Shown here: one piece after another, positions 23,652 through 32,569 of the stretch
Numbering within the stretch: position 1 is the stretch's first letter
How the letters are laid out: each line of letters opens with the position of its first letter
Assembly: GCA_025450915.1 (NCBI GenBank)
Contig: JANWLH010000057.1
Span: 1 to 39,693, forward strand
Source: Candidatus Limnocylindrales bacterium
GTDB lineage: Bacteria > Chloroflexota > Limnocylindria > Limnocylindrales > CSP1-4
Length of the DNA stretch: 39,693 bases
Direction: 5' to 3'
Made by a program: the position numbers and the translations under genes
The notes under the pieces: model-generated
What the model was told of the DNA's origin: nothing
Seen by the model: the letters and a program-made list of their open reading frames with translations, nothing else
Database searches by the model: none

Positions 23652-24308
23652 ATGATCCAGGCAACCTGGCGCGATCGGTTCCGGCTGGCGGCCCTCGCCG
23701 CTGTCGCGTTCGTGCTGGCCCATGACACCGTCTTCCTGCTGACCGACGGTGGATCGTTCGGCCTGGCCCTGGCCCGGACCGGCCACGGCGACCAGTGGAC
23801 CGGGACGGTGATCGTCGTCGCAGGCCTGGCGCTGGCCCTCGCGGTGGCCGGGGCGTTCCGCCTCGTCGGGCTCTCGCGGCTGGCCCGGGAGCTCGATGCC
23901 GGAGACCTGTCCGTGCACGAGGGACGCATCGCGGACCTGGCCGGCCACCTGCTCCGGGCCTGGCTCCTGATCCTGCCGGTCGCCCTGGCACTGTTCGTAG
24001 TCGTCGAGAACCTCGAGCATGTTTCCGTGGGCCTGCCGGCTCCGGGGCTGGCGGTGCTCGGCTCCTACCAATACCACTCGGTCCTCGCCGTCTTTGCCGC
24101 GGTTTCGTTCCTGGCGGCGCTCGTCGATGCGCTCTACCACTGGCGCCGCGACGTCCTCGTCGCCCGAATCGCCGCGGCGCGCGCCCGCCTGCAACGGCGG
24201 CCCATCGCGGTCGTGCGCTACGGCCTGCCGTGGCTCGATCGAAGCCACGCATCCGTCAGGAGCGACCGGATCTCCGGGCGGGCACCACCCCGCAGCGCCG
24301 TCGCCTGA
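23652..24308 (+). CDS. Four-helix membrane protein of unknown function
   Basis: I do not recognise a named family. The 218-residue protein has hydrophobic segments at about 10-32, 50-75, 97-122 and 137-162, and a basic, disordered last 35 residues. Notable residues are His24 and Asp25 in LAHDTVF and EHVSVG after the third helix. The layout resembles small integral membrane proteins near copper or redox genes. TAGAGT lies 6 nt before ATG 23652 and no ribosome site is present, so it is likely leaderless and starts its own unit. Confidence 0.7.
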   Translation: MIQATWRDRFRLAALAAVAFVLAHDTVFLLTDGGSFGLALARTGHGDQWTGTVIVVAGLALALAVAGAFRLVGLSRLARELDAGDLSVHEGRIADLAGHLLRAWLLILPVALALFVVVENLEHVSVGLPAPGLAVLGSYQYHSVLAVFAAVSFLAALVDALYHWRRDVLVARIAAARARLQRRPIAVVRYGLPWLDRSHASVRSDRISGRAPPRSAVA

Positions 24309-24398
24309 GCCTCGCCGCCGCCACATCGCGCCGGCGACTCGCTCCCTTGCGATCGCGCGGACCGTCGACATCGATCGACGGCCCCCCTGGAGGACCAG

Positions 24399-25145
24399 AT
24401 GCACCTCGCTCGTCTCCGGCGCGTGGGCGCAGCCCTCGTCGCCTCAACCTTCGCCCTGCTGCTCCTGGTGGGCGTCGCCGACGCCCACATCGTCAAGACA
24501 TTCGGCACGTACAGCGTGGCCCTCGGCTGGGTCCATGAGCCGACGTACGTCGGCGAGCAGAACGCTGTCCAGGTCGTCATCAAGGATGCGGCGGGCAAGG
24601 CGGTCACCGACCTCAACGACGGTGACCTCAAGGTGACCGTCGGCGTCGGCGGCCAGACGTCCGAACCACTCCCCCTCCTCAACACGTTCGACCCGGACAC
24701 CGGGCTTGGTGTCGCCGGCGACTACGAGGCGCCGGTCATCCCGACGGCGCCCGGCGACTACACCTTCCACCTCTCCGGCACGATCGATGGCACCGTGGTC
24801 GACGAGACCGCGACATCGAGCGATTCGACCTTCAACTCGGCGATCGACGCGACGGGAATCCAGTTCCCGAACAAGCTGCCGGCTCTGACCGACATCATCA
24901 CCCGGCTCGATCGGATCGACGCCCGGCTCAATCCCAGCGCGGCACCCTCCGGGGCGACGGCCGCCGGACCGAGTGCCGCACCCGTCGACGATGCAGCCAT
25001 TGCCGCCGCCAGCGCGGCAGCGGCGAGCGCCCAATCGGCAGCCAACGAGGCCCTGCTCGTGGGGGCGGCCATCGGCGCGGCCGGCGTGATCATCGGGCTG
25101 GCTGCGCTGACGCTGGCGATGCGCGGCCGGCGCACGGCTGGATGA
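24399..25145 (+). CDS. Exported, C-terminally membrane-anchored protein (copper-cluster type)
   Basis: The 248-residue protein has a signal peptide ending near VADAH at residue 30, a beta-rich domain of about 120 residues that begins with HIVKTFGTYSV, an Ala-rich linker (about 180-215) and one membrane helix at about 219-241 with a basic tail. A mature N terminus near His resembles CopC-type or YtkA-like proteins, but the domain is not clearly assignable. A GGAGG site precedes ATG 24399. The next gene, a CopC-CopD fusion, starts 7 bp later, so both likely act together at the outer face of the membrane. Confidence 0.7.
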   Translation: MHLARLRRVGAALVASTFALLLLVGVADAHIVKTFGTYSVALGWVHEPTYVGEQNAVQVVIKDAAGKAVTDLNDGDLKVTVGVGGQTSEPLPLLNTFDPDTGLGVAGDYEAPVIPTAPGDYTFHLSGTIDGTVVDETATSSDSTFNSAIDATGIQFPNKLPALTDIITRLDRIDARLNPSAAPSGATAAGPSAAPVDDAAIAAASAAAASAQSAANEALLVGAAIGAAGVIIGLAALTLAMRGRRTAG

Positions 25146-25152
25146 ACCTCGG

Positions 25153-27141
25153 GTGATCGCCCAGCGCAGGGCGGCGGGCGTCGCGGCAGTCCTCCTCGGG
25201 CTCGCCGCGATGCTCGGCCTGCCCGGAACGGTGCTCGGCCACGCGCTGCCCCAGTCGAGCGTCCCGAGCGCGGGCGCCCAGCTCACGACTCCGCCTGGCC
25301 AGGTCTCGATCACCTTTGGAGAGCGCCCGGACCCGGATCTCTCGACGATCAAGGTCATCGACACCACCGGCGCCGCCGTCACATCGGGCCCGACCGGCCC
25401 CCTCGCGGGGAATCCCCTGGCGCTGGCCGTGCCGCTCAAGGCGAACCTTCCGGATGGCGTCTATACCGTCGCCTGGCGAACCGTCTCCGCGGTCGACGGG
25501 CACCTCGCGACGGGTTCCTTCGCGTTCGGCATCGGGGTCGCCCCGCCCGCTCGCGGCTCCGCGGGCGCAAGCACCGTCACGACGTCCGCGGGAGCGTCGA
25601 ATGGGGCGATTGCCGGACGCTGGCTGCTCTACCTGGGCCTCGTCGGGTTGCTCGGCCTGGCCGTCTTTGGGGCCCTGGTCGCCCACGGCTCCCCGGCATC
25701 TGTCCGTCGCGTCCTGCCGGTCGCCTGGCTGGTCGCGGCATTCGGAACGTTCCTGGTCGTGGCGTTCCAGCTGGGCGATGCCGACGTGGACCTCAGCCAC
25801 GTGCTCGACACGTCGTTCACGGCCGGGATCGTTGCGCGGAGCGTGCCGATTGTCGTTGCCGCCGCCGCCGTCCTGTGGATCTGGCTCGGCCGGCGTCACG
25901 AGCGGGCGAGCCTCGTGATCGTGGCGGCCGGCGCGGCCGGCGGGATGATCGCCGACGTCGCGTTCAGCCACGCCGCTGCGGGCGGCGATCCATTCCTCGA
26001 CATCCCGGTCCAGGTGCTGCATGTCGTCGCAGTTGGATTCTGGCTCGGTGGGCTGCTGGGCCTCCTGGTGAATCTGCGCGGCGAGCCGGACGAGACGACG
26101 GCCCGCCTCGCCAGGCGCTTCTCGCGGCTCGCCACCGCGGGCATCGCCACGGTGGCAGTGACCGGCCTCCTGCGGGCGATCTCGGAGATCGGCACGATCG
26201 ACAACCTCGTGTCGACCGACTTCGGGCACCTGGTCATCGGCAAGACCGCGCTGCTCGGCTTGCTCGCTGCATTCGGTGCCGTCAACCACTTCAGGCACGT
26301 GCCCGTCGCCGGCCAGGCGCTCCGCGGGCTGCGCCGGATCGGATCCGCCGAGCTCCTGCTTGGCGGCACGGTCCTGCTCCTGTCCGCTTCACTCGTCAAC
26401 CTGGCGCCGCCCGCCGAGACGGCTGCCTCGTCCGGCTCGTCGACGAGCGGCGCACCGCTCGCGTTGATCGGCTCCGATTTCGGAACCTCGCTGAAGGTCG
26501 AGCTCGACGTCTCACCCGGGATGGCGGGCTTCAACACGTTCAAGGCGACCGTCACCGACTTCGACACTGGGGCGCCGCTCACGGCGGCAACGGGCGTCAC
26601 ACTGCGCTTCACGTTCCCGGGTCGCTCGGATGTCGGCAGCTCCAGGCTCGACCTGCCGCCGACCGGCCCGGGCATCTTCAGTGCAACCGGCTCGAACCTC
26701 TCGCTCGTCGGCGCCTGGCAGGTCACCGCACTCGTGGTGAACGGCACGGCCTCGGTCGAGGTTCCCTTCGAGCTGATCACCCGGACATCACCGGCGACGA
26801 TCGACACGAATGCGGTCGCGGGCCTGCCCACGATCTACACGGTCCACCTGTCGGCGGGCCGGAGCGTGCAGGTCTATCTCGATCCTGGCAAGGCCGGCGC
26901 GAACGAGGTCCACGCGACGTTCTTCGACGCCGCCGGCAACGAGCTCCCGGTCCAGTCCGTGGTCATGGTCCTGGGCCCGTCAGGCGGGGCCGCCTCGACC
27001 CTGACGCCGCGCCAGCTCGAACCCGGCCATTTCGTCGCCGACACCACCCTGTCGGCCGGGACGTACACACTGTCGGTGGCCGGACCCGCCCCGAACGGCG
27101 ATCAGCTGACCACCCAGCTCGACGTTCCGGTCACCCCTTGA
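25153..27141 (+). CDS. CopC-CopD fusion copper transport/resistance protein, copy 1
   Basis: The 662-residue protein has a signal peptide ending at GHALPQSSVP, so the mature chain starts with a copper-ligand His as in CopC. A CopC domain (to about residue 135, ending in DGHLATGSFAFGIG) is followed by eight or so membrane helices of the CopD type (about 155-420). A soluble C-terminal region of about 230 residues resembles YtkA/FixH-like domains. This is the architecture of YcnJ-like copper importers. GTG 25153 is used; the start is not strongly marked. It stands between exported proteins in one run and may be regulated by the upstream two-component system. Confidence 0.88.
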   Translation: MIAQRRAAGVAAVLLGLAAMLGLPGTVLGHALPQSSVPSAGAQLTTPPGQVSITFGERPDPDLSTIKVIDTTGAAVTSGPTGPLAGNPLALAVPLKANLPDGVYTVAWRTVSAVDGHLATGSFAFGIGVAPPARGSAGASTVTTSAGASNGAIAGRWLLYLGLVGLLGLAVFGALVAHGSPASVRRVLPVAWLVAAFGTFLVVAFQLGDADVDLSHVLDTSFTAGIVARSVPIVVAAAAVLWIWLGRRHERASLVIVAAGAAGGMIADVAFSHAAAGGDPFLDIPVQVLHVVAVGFWLGGLLGLLVNLRGEPDETTARLARRFSRLATAGIATVAVTGLLRAISEIGTIDNLVSTDFGHLVIGKTALLGLLAAFGAVNHFRHVPVAGQALRGLRRIGSAELLLGGTVLLLSASLVNLAPPAETAASSGSSTSGAPLALIGSDFGTSLKVELDVSPGMAGFNTFKATVTDFDTGAPLTAATGVTLRFTFPGRSDVGSSRLDLPPTGPGIFSATGSNLSLVGAWQVTALVVNGTASVEVPFELITRTSPATIDTNAVAGLPTIYTVHLSAGRSVQVYLDPGKAGANEVHATFFDAAGNELPVQSVVMVLGPSGGAASTLTPRQLEPGHFVADTTLSAGTYTLSVAGPAPNGDQLTTQLDVPVTP

Positions 27142-27149
27142 GGCACGCC

Positions 27150-27599
27150 ATGAGACTCCCCCTGAAGCTCCCCCTGACCTTGGCGTTCGTGATCCTCGCT
27201 GTCGCGGCCTGCGGCGGCACCGGGACGGCCACGACGGCACCGTCCCCGTCGTCGGACCTCGTGGCGCCGACCCCGGCCGGCTCGCGACCCTCCTCGCCGG
27301 CGGTCCTCACGTTCGTCTCACCGACTGACAACCAGGTCGTCACGGGCTCCACGCTGCACGTCGTCCTGTCACTCAAGAACGCGACGATCGTGCCCGCCAC
27401 GACGACGAACATCAGCCCCACGACCGGGCACGTCCACCTGTACGTCGACAACGCCCTCGTCTCGATGAACTACCAGCTCAGCCAGGACCTGCCGGTCCAT
27501 CCCGGGACGTACGTCATGTACGCCGAGTTCGTGGCCGCCGACCACGCGCCGTTCGACCCGCGGATCAAGACACCAGTGATCATCTTCACCGTCCAGTGA
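27150..27599 (+). CDS. Small lipoprotein of unknown function, copper-cluster linked
   Basis: This 149-residue protein has a lipoprotein signal with lipobox AVAAC and Cys21 as the anchor. A Ser/Thr/Pro linker and a single beta domain follow, with HVHLYVDN and a His/Met-containing VHPGTYVMYAEF segment. The fold is reminiscent of small periplasmic copper-handling domains (DUF4399-like), but I cannot assign it firmly. ATG 27150 lies 8 bp after the CopC-CopD stop, and its own stop overlaps the next start as GTGA, so it is translated in the same run. Confidence 0.75.
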   Translation: MRLPLKLPLTLAFVILAVAACGGTGTATTAPSPSSDLVAPTPAGSRPSSPAVLTFVSPTDNQVVTGSTLHVVLSLKNATIVPATTTNISPTTGHVHLYVDNALVSMNYQLSQDLPVHPGTYVMYAEFVAADHAPFDPRIKTPVIIFTVQ

Positions 27600-28381
27600 G
27601 GATCGCCGACGCGTCCCGGGGACGAGGCCGGGCCACGGGGATCACCCTCGCCGGCGGGATCGGCCTGATCCTCGCCGCCCAGGTCGCGGCGCCCGTCGCG
27701 GCGCCGCTCTTCGATGCCCTGACCGTGCTCGGCCCGTATCACTACCTGGCTCCGGCTCCCGGTCAGAGCGGCGCCCCGACCTCGGCCACGGTCACCGAGG
27801 CCCTGGTCAACGGGACCAGCCCGGGGTTCAACGCGGCGACCAGCGAGTCGCCGCCGCAGGCCCAGCTGATCGCCGCGCCCGACGCGTTCCAGCTCGCCCC
27901 GGGCAGCACGGCGGTCACGATCACGATCCAGCCGGTCGCGCCGCCGGCGCCGTCGACCGGCGGCCCGATCCTGGGCAACGTCTACCACTACGCGGTGACC
28001 GACCAGAACGGCGCGAATCTCGCCACGAAGGCCGGGACCCTCGTGACCCTGGTCCTGCGAGCCCCGGACGCCGCGACGGAAGCCGTCGTCGCCCAGTACT
28101 CGGGTGGCGCCTGGAGCAAGATCGATTCGTCGCCGTCGGGAACCCCGGCGTTCTTCCTGGCCACGACCAGCTCGTTCGGCGACTTCGCCCTCGTCCAGTC
28201 GAGCGGCGGCTTCGGGCCGCTCGAGGTGAGCCTGCTGATCCTCGTCGTCGGTGGGATCCTCGGGGTGATCGGCTTCGTGGTCCTGCGTCGCCGCCGGCGG
28301 CTCGAGCTGGCCCGTCTCGAAGCCGCCCAGCGCAAGGCAGGTCCCGGCGCCGGCCGCAGCCGACGGCGGAAGCAGCGATGA
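27596..28381 (+). CDS. Exported single-pass membrane protein of unknown function
   Basis: The 261-residue protein has an N-terminal signal or anchor helix (about 15-40), an extracellular beta-rich domain with Pro/Thr-rich parts (about 50-205) and a C-terminal membrane helix near 212-236 followed by a strongly basic tail. I do not recognise a family. GTG 27596 overlaps the previous stop by 4 nt. The sequence places the main domain outside the cell, next to the products of the preceding copper-type genes. Confidence 0.75.
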   Translation: MRIADASRGRGRATGITLAGGIGLILAAQVAAPVAAPLFDALTVLGPYHYLAPAPGQSGAPTSATVTEALVNGTSPGFNAATSESPPQAQLIAAPDAFQLAPGSTAVTITIQPVAPPAPSTGGPILGNVYHYAVTDQNGANLATKAGTLVTLVLRAPDAATEAVVAQYSGGAWSKIDSSPSGTPAFFLATTSSFGDFALVQSSGGFGPLEVSLLILVVGGILGVIGFVVLRRRRRLELARLEAAQRKAGPGAGRSRRRKQR

Positions 28382-28427
28382 CCCATCCACGGCAAACTCT
28401 GCCAACAACGCACCTCGGAGAAGAGCC

Positions 28428-29831
28428 ATGACGGCATCCCTGCGCCGCCTCCTGGTCGTCGCCGCCGCGACGTTGCTCGCCGGCTGCTCCGGCGCCGCTC
28501 CGGGTGGATCTCCGGCCGGCGGCGCGTCCGGTTCGTCTCCCGCAGTCACCGGTGATCCGGTCCGGATCGGGGCCGTCTTCCCGATCAGCGGGACCGCCGC
28601 AAGCCTGGCCCTCGAGGAGCTCCGCGGCGTGCAGCTGGCGGCCGACTTCGTCAACGCCGACGGCGGCATCGACGGCCGCCGGGTGGTCCTCGACATTCGC
28701 GATCTCGAGTCGGGTGACGCGGCCCCGGCCGCGATGGCCTCGCTGCGCTCCGATGGCGCGTCGGTCGTCATCGGTGCGTATTCCTCGGAGCTGTCGATCC
28801 CCGCGGCCGCGGCTGCGGACAAGGCCGGCCTCGTCTACTGGGAGGCCGGCGCCGTCGCGGACCAGCTGACCGGCCAGGGCTTGCCGCTCGTCTTCCGGGT
28901 CGGGGCCAGCAGCACGAACCTCGGCGACAACTCGGCCGACTTCGCGGCCACCCAGCTCGCCCCGCGCCTGGGCACGACGGCGGCTGGCGTCCGGCTGGCG
29001 ATCGTCGCGGCCAACGACGCCTACCCCCAGTCGGTCGCCGCCGCCGCCGCCTCGACCGCGCGGGCCAACGGCAGCCAGATCGTCGACCAGCAGACGTACA
29101 ACCTGACCTACCCCGACTGGCCCAGGGTGATGGCCGAGCTGGCCGCGGCGAAGCCGTCGGTGATCATCCTGGCCTCGCACATCGACGACGGCGTCGCCTT
29201 CCGCAAGGCGATGGTCGCGGCCGGTCTCAAGGTGGCCGCGCTCATTGGCTCGACGATGGCCGAGTGCACGCCGGACTTCGCCGGCGAGCTTGGCGCCGAC
29301 GCGATCGGCGTGTTCGCCTCCGACCGCCCGACCGGCGGCTTCCAGCCGAGCGCGCTGGACCCGGACGCTCGGGCGATCTACGACCGCCTGGCGGCGGCCT
29401 GGTCGACCGACAACCCGACGACCGCGCCGGCCGATGAGTACGGCACGGGGCCCGATCCGGCTGCCTCACCGGGCAGCGGTCCCGTGATCGTCGGGCCGAT
29501 CGACGAGACGTCCCCCGCGGCGGGACCAAGCGAGGAGGCGTTGTCGGGCTTTTCGGCGGCCTGGACCCTGTTCCGGGATGTCCTGCCGGCCGCGGCTCAC
29601 GACGGCCTGAGCGCCGAGCGAATCGCGGCGGCGGCTCGGTCCCTCGACCTGCCGGCAGGCAGCCTGCCGAACGGTGCCGGGATCAAGTTCTCGAGTGCCG
29701 CGGCAAGCCTCGGCCAGAACCTCCGCGCTGCGGCGGTCATCTGGCAGTGGCAGGCGGTCCAGCAGTACACGTTCGTCTGGCCGCCGACCTACGCGACGGG
29801 CTCGATCCAGTTCGTGCCACTGGACAAGTAG
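28428..29831 (+). CDS. ABC-type substrate-binding lipoprotein (branched-chain amino acid family)
   Basis: This 467-residue protein has a lipoprotein signal with LLAGC and Cys20, then a type-I periplasmic binding fold. IGAVFPISGTAA, LADDFVN-like AADFVNADGGI, and VIGAYSSE are family blocks near the ligand cleft. Such proteins feed LivHMGF transporters or act as receptors. No permease or ATPase gene follows, so it is an orphan in this window. GGAG lies 7 nt before ATG 28428. A 46-bp gap separates it from the previous gene. Confidence 0.9.
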   Translation: MTASLRRLLVVAAATLLAGCSGAAPGGSPAGGASGSSPAVTGDPVRIGAVFPISGTAASLALEELRGVQLAADFVNADGGIDGRRVVLDIRDLESGDAAPAAMASLRSDGASVVIGAYSSELSIPAAAAADKAGLVYWEAGAVADQLTGQGLPLVFRVGASSTNLGDNSADFAATQLAPRLGTTAAGVRLAIVAANDAYPQSVAAAAASTARANGSQIVDQQTYNLTYPDWPRVMAELAAAKPSVIILASHIDDGVAFRKAMVAAGLKVAALIGSTMAECTPDFAGELGADAIGVFASDRPTGGFQPSALDPDARAIYDRLAAAWSTDNPTTAPADEYGTGPDPAASPGSGPVIVGPIDETSPAAGPSEEALSGFSAAWTLFRDVLPAAAHDGLSAERIAAAARSLDLPAGSLPNGAGIKFSSAAASLGQNLRAAAVIWQWQAVQQYTFVWPPTYATGSIQFVPLDK

Positions 29832-29837
29832 GCGCCG

Positions 29838-30449
29838 GTGATCGCGTCAGGCGCGAGCTTACCAGCCACGATCGGCTCGTCGACGGCCCGCGGCCTCCGA
29901 CGGCCGGCGTGGATCCTGGTCGCACTGACCCTGGTCGTCGCTGCCCGCTGGGCCGCCACGGTCGCCGAGGCCCCGCCCTATCTCGTCGGGCTCGGGTTCG
30001 GTCTGGCGTTCGTGGCGATTGCGGCCGCAGGCGGCGTGCGGATTAGCCGGCCGCCGCTCGCCGCCGTGCTGATCGGGCTGGCCGGGTCGCTGCTCCTCGT
30101 TGCTCTCGCGTTCGGAGCGAGCCAGCTCGCCGGCCAGCCGATCCGCGCGGTTCCGAAGACCGAATTCGTGGCCTGGACCGCGGTCACGATCCTCGTGGCG
30201 ACCGCCGAGGAGCTCGTCCTGCGCGGGGCGCTCTTCGACGCGCTCCGAGGTTCGCTCGGGCTGGGGGTGGCCGTCATCGTGACGAGCGCGGCCTTCGCGC
30301 TGATGCACGTGCCGCTCTATGGCTGGCACGTCGTGCCGCTCGACCTGGGCGTCGGCGTCTTCCTGGCCGGCCTCAGGCTCGCGTCGGGAAGCGTCGCTGC
30401 CCCGGCGGTCGCCCATGTCGTGGCCGACCTCGCCACGTGGTGGCTCTAG
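29838..30449 (+). CDS. CPBP-family intramembrane metalloprotease
   Basis: The 203-residue membrane protein has about six hydrophobic segments and the CPBP/CAAX-protease motifs. AEELVLRG gives Glu124, Glu125 and Arg129, FALMHVP gives His157, and AHVVADL gives His193 and Asp197. The family cleaves peptides within the membrane or processes bacteriocin-like peptides; targets are usually unknown. GTG 29838 lies 6 bp after the binding-protein stop. The gene ends at a convergent junction with the FAD oxidase. Confidence 0.88.
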   Translation: MIASGASLPATIGSSTARGLRRPAWILVALTLVVAARWAATVAEAPPYLVGLGFGLAFVAIAAAGGVRISRPPLAAVLIGLAGSLLLVALAFGASQLAGQPIRAVPKTEFVAWTAVTILVATAEELVLRGALFDALRGSLGLGVAVIVTSAAFALMHVPLYGWHVVPLDLGVGVFLAGLRLASGSVAAPAVAHVVADLATWWL

Positions 30450-30494
30450 CCGGCTGATGCCGTGCGTTGGCCGCCAGGCGGCAGCGCCCGGCTA
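30447..30494. terminator. Bidirectional hairpin between convergent genes
   Basis: TAGCCGG (30447-30453) pairs with CCGGCTA (30488-30494), so the stop codons of both convergent genes sit in the same stem. An inner GCCG/CGGC stem (30470-30482) sits in the loop. There is no T-tract. A shared terminator is inferred from position. Confidence 0.45.
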
Positions 30495-31904
30495 CGCGTC
30501 CGGCAAGACCTTGCCCGGGTTGAGGATCCCCAGCGGGTCGAGGGCGGCCTTCACGGCGCGCATCATCGCCAGCGCGCGACTCCCGCGTTGGAGCTCGAGG
30601 TAGTCCCGGCGCGAGACGCCAATCCCGTGCTCGGCGGTGACCGTGCCGCCGAGGGCGATCGCCGCACGATATAGGGCATCGGTCGCCCGGCCGAGCTTCG
30701 CCTCACCGTCGGGGTCCTCGCGGTCGAGGATGATGTTCGGGTGGAGGTTGCCGTCGCCGACGTGGCCGAACGTCGCGATCAGGAGGCCCTGTTCGGCCGC
30801 GATTCGCTCGATCTCGGCCAGCAGCTCGGGCACCCGTCCGCGTGGGACGCCGACGTCCTCCATCCGGGCGACCCCGAGGCGTTCCATCGAGTTGAACGCG
30901 AGCCTGCGAGCCTGGCGGAGCATGTCGGCCTCGGCCTGGTCGGCTGCGACGATCGTCGAGGCAGCACCCGCGCCGAGGCAGGCCGCCTCGGCGAGCTCGA
31001 GCGCCCGCGTCGCGGCGGCCCCGGGCAGGTCCGACTCGATCATCAGCATCGCGGCCGCGTCGCGGTCGAGGCCCAGGTTGTGGTCGTCGTCGACCGCCCG
31101 GATCGTCGTCCGGTCGAGGAGCTCCAGGGTGCACGGCTCGACGCCAGCGGCCGCAAGCGCTGAGACGGCGTCACCGGCCGCGATGAGGCTCGGGAAGAAG
31201 GCCAGCAGCGTGGCCTTGGGCGGCGGCGTCGGGCGCAGCCGGAGCGTCGCCTCGGTGATCAGGGCGAGGGTGCCCTGCGAGCCGACGATCAGCGGAATCA
31301 ACCCGTAACCGGCGACGTCCTTGGTCGTCTTGCCGCCGAGCCGGACGATCTCGCCGGCCGCGGTCACGACCTCCAGCCCGACGACCGCATCGCGGGTCAC
31401 GCCGTACTTGAGGCAGCACAGGCCACCGGCGTTCGTGCCCAGGTTGCCGCCGATCGAGCAGATCTCGGTGCTCGCCGGGTCGGGCGCGTAGAACAGGCCT
31501 TCGGCGGCGACGGCCCGCTTGAGCGCCGCGTTGAGGATCCCCGGCTGGGTGACGACGACCAGGTTCGCCCGGTCGATCTCGAGGACCCGGTTCATCCGCA
31601 TGAACGAGATCGTCAGCCCGCCGGCCACCGAGGTCGCACCGCCGGAGAGGCCGCTGCCGGCGCCCCGCGGGACGATCGGAATCCGGTGCTCCGCCGCCAG
31701 GCGGACGAGGCCGGCGACCTCGGCGGTCGTCGTCGGCAGTGCCACCGCGAGCGGCGGCGGCGGCTCGAGATAGGCAGTCTCGTCGCGCCGATACGCCTCG
31801 AGGTCGAGCGGATCGGTCAGGAGGGTGACGCCAGGCAGAATCGCGCCGATCGCCCGCAGGAAGGCGCCGCCGGCCGACTGATCGATCACCACGGGCTGGA
31901 CCAC
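30492..31904 (-). CDS. FAD-linked oxidase, glycolate/D-lactate dehydrogenase (GlcD) family
   Basis: The 470-residue protein has the PCMH-type FAD domain with VPRGAGSGLSGG, the covalent or tight FAD region NAGG, and KDVAGYGL, followed by the FAD-oxidase C-terminal domain with HVGDGNLHPN and TAEHGIG as the metal and substrate site. The family oxidises 2-hydroxy acids such as glycolate or D-lactate to 2-oxo acids, passing electrons to the chain. GlcE and GlcF partners are absent. GTG 31904 was chosen because TATCCT lies 6 nt upstream and there is no ribosome site; the frame is open further back. Confidence 0.92.
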   Translation of the reverse strand: MVQPVVIDQSAGGAFLRAIGAILPGVTLLTDPLDLEAYRRDETAYLEPPPPLAVALPTTTAEVAGLVRLAAEHRIPIVPRGAGSGLSGGATSVAGGLTISFMRMNRVLEIDRANLVVVTQPGILNAALKRAVAAEGLFYAPDPASTEICSIGGNLGTNAGGLCCLKYGVTRDAVVGLEVVTAAGEIVRLGGKTTKDVAGYGLIPLIVGSQGTLALITEATLRLRPTPPPKATLLAFFPSLIAAGDAVSALAAAGVEPCTLELLDRTTIRAVDDDHNLGLDRDAAAMLMIESDLPGAAATRALELAEAACLGAGAASTIVAADQAEADMLRQARRLAFNSMERLGVARMEDVGVPRGRVPELLAEIERIAAEQGLLIATFGHVGDGNLHPNIILDREDPDGEAKLGRATDALYRAAIALGGTVTAEHGIGVSRRDYLELQRGSRALAMMRAVKAALDPLGILNPGKVLPDA

Positions 31905-31910
31905 ACCGGC

Positions 31911-31916
31911 AGGATA
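31911..31916 (-). promoter_or_regulatory. Leaderless-type -10 box of the GlcD-family gene
   Basis: TATCCT on the minus strand lies 6 nt before GTG 31904. The divergent hydrolase gene has a possible TATCGT box at 31965-31970 and, unlike this gene, a ribosome site. Confidence 0.45.
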
Positions 31917-32008
31917 CCGACGTGCAGCCGCCCCGGCATGGGCCGCCACGTCAACGGTGCGGGTTATCGTTGACGAATACCGGAACCCTGGGAGCGAAAG
32001 GGAAGCCC

Positions 32009-32569
32009 ATGACCACGCTCGACAACCGGCCGAATACCGCGCTCCTCGTGATCGACGTCCAGAACGGCGTTGTCGGCGGCGCGTACGAGCGCGACGCGGT
32101 CGTCGCGAACGTCGCAACGCTCGTCGGCAAGGCGCGCGACGCGCACGTCCCGGTCGTCTGGGTCCAGCACTCCGACAAGGGCCTGGCCAGGGACAGCGAG
32201 GACTGGCAGATCGTCCGGGAGCTGTCCCGGGCCGATACCGAGCCGCTCGTCGAGAAGCACTACGCGGATACCTTCGAGGAAACGACCTTGGAGTCCGTGC
32301 TGGCGGGACTTGGCGTCGGGCGGCTCATTGTCTCTGGCGCCCAGACCGACGAGTGCATCCGCTCGACGCTCCACGGTGCGATCGTCCGCGGATATGACGC
32401 CACGCTGGTCAGCGATGCACACACGACGGAGGACCAGTCCGAGTGGGGTGCGCCGCCGCCGGACAAGGTGATCGCCCACACGAACCTGTACTGGACCTAC
32501 CACCGGGCGCCGGGACGAACGGCCGGAACGGTCAGGACCAGCGAGGTCGACTTCAGCGCCTCGTCCTGA
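32009..32569 (+). CDS. Isochorismatase-family cysteine hydrolase
   Basis: This 186-residue protein has the family triad: Asp16 in LLVIDVQNG, Lys83 in VEKHYADTF and Cys116 in GAQTDECIRST. Relatives hydrolyse amides such as nicotinamide, N-carbamoyl compounds or isochorismate, and the Cys class acts by a thioester. Substrate is not evident here. AAAGGGAAG precedes ATG 32009. It is divergent from the GlcD gene. Confidence 0.92.
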   Translation: MTTLDNRPNTALLVIDVQNGVVGGAYERDAVVANVATLVGKARDAHVPVVWVQHSDKGLARDSEDWQIVRELSRADTEPLVEKHYADTFEETTLESVLAGLGVGRLIVSGAQTDECIRSTLHGAIVRGYDATLVSDAHTTEDQSEWGAPPPDKVIAHTNLYWTYHRAPGRTAGTVRTSEVDFSASS

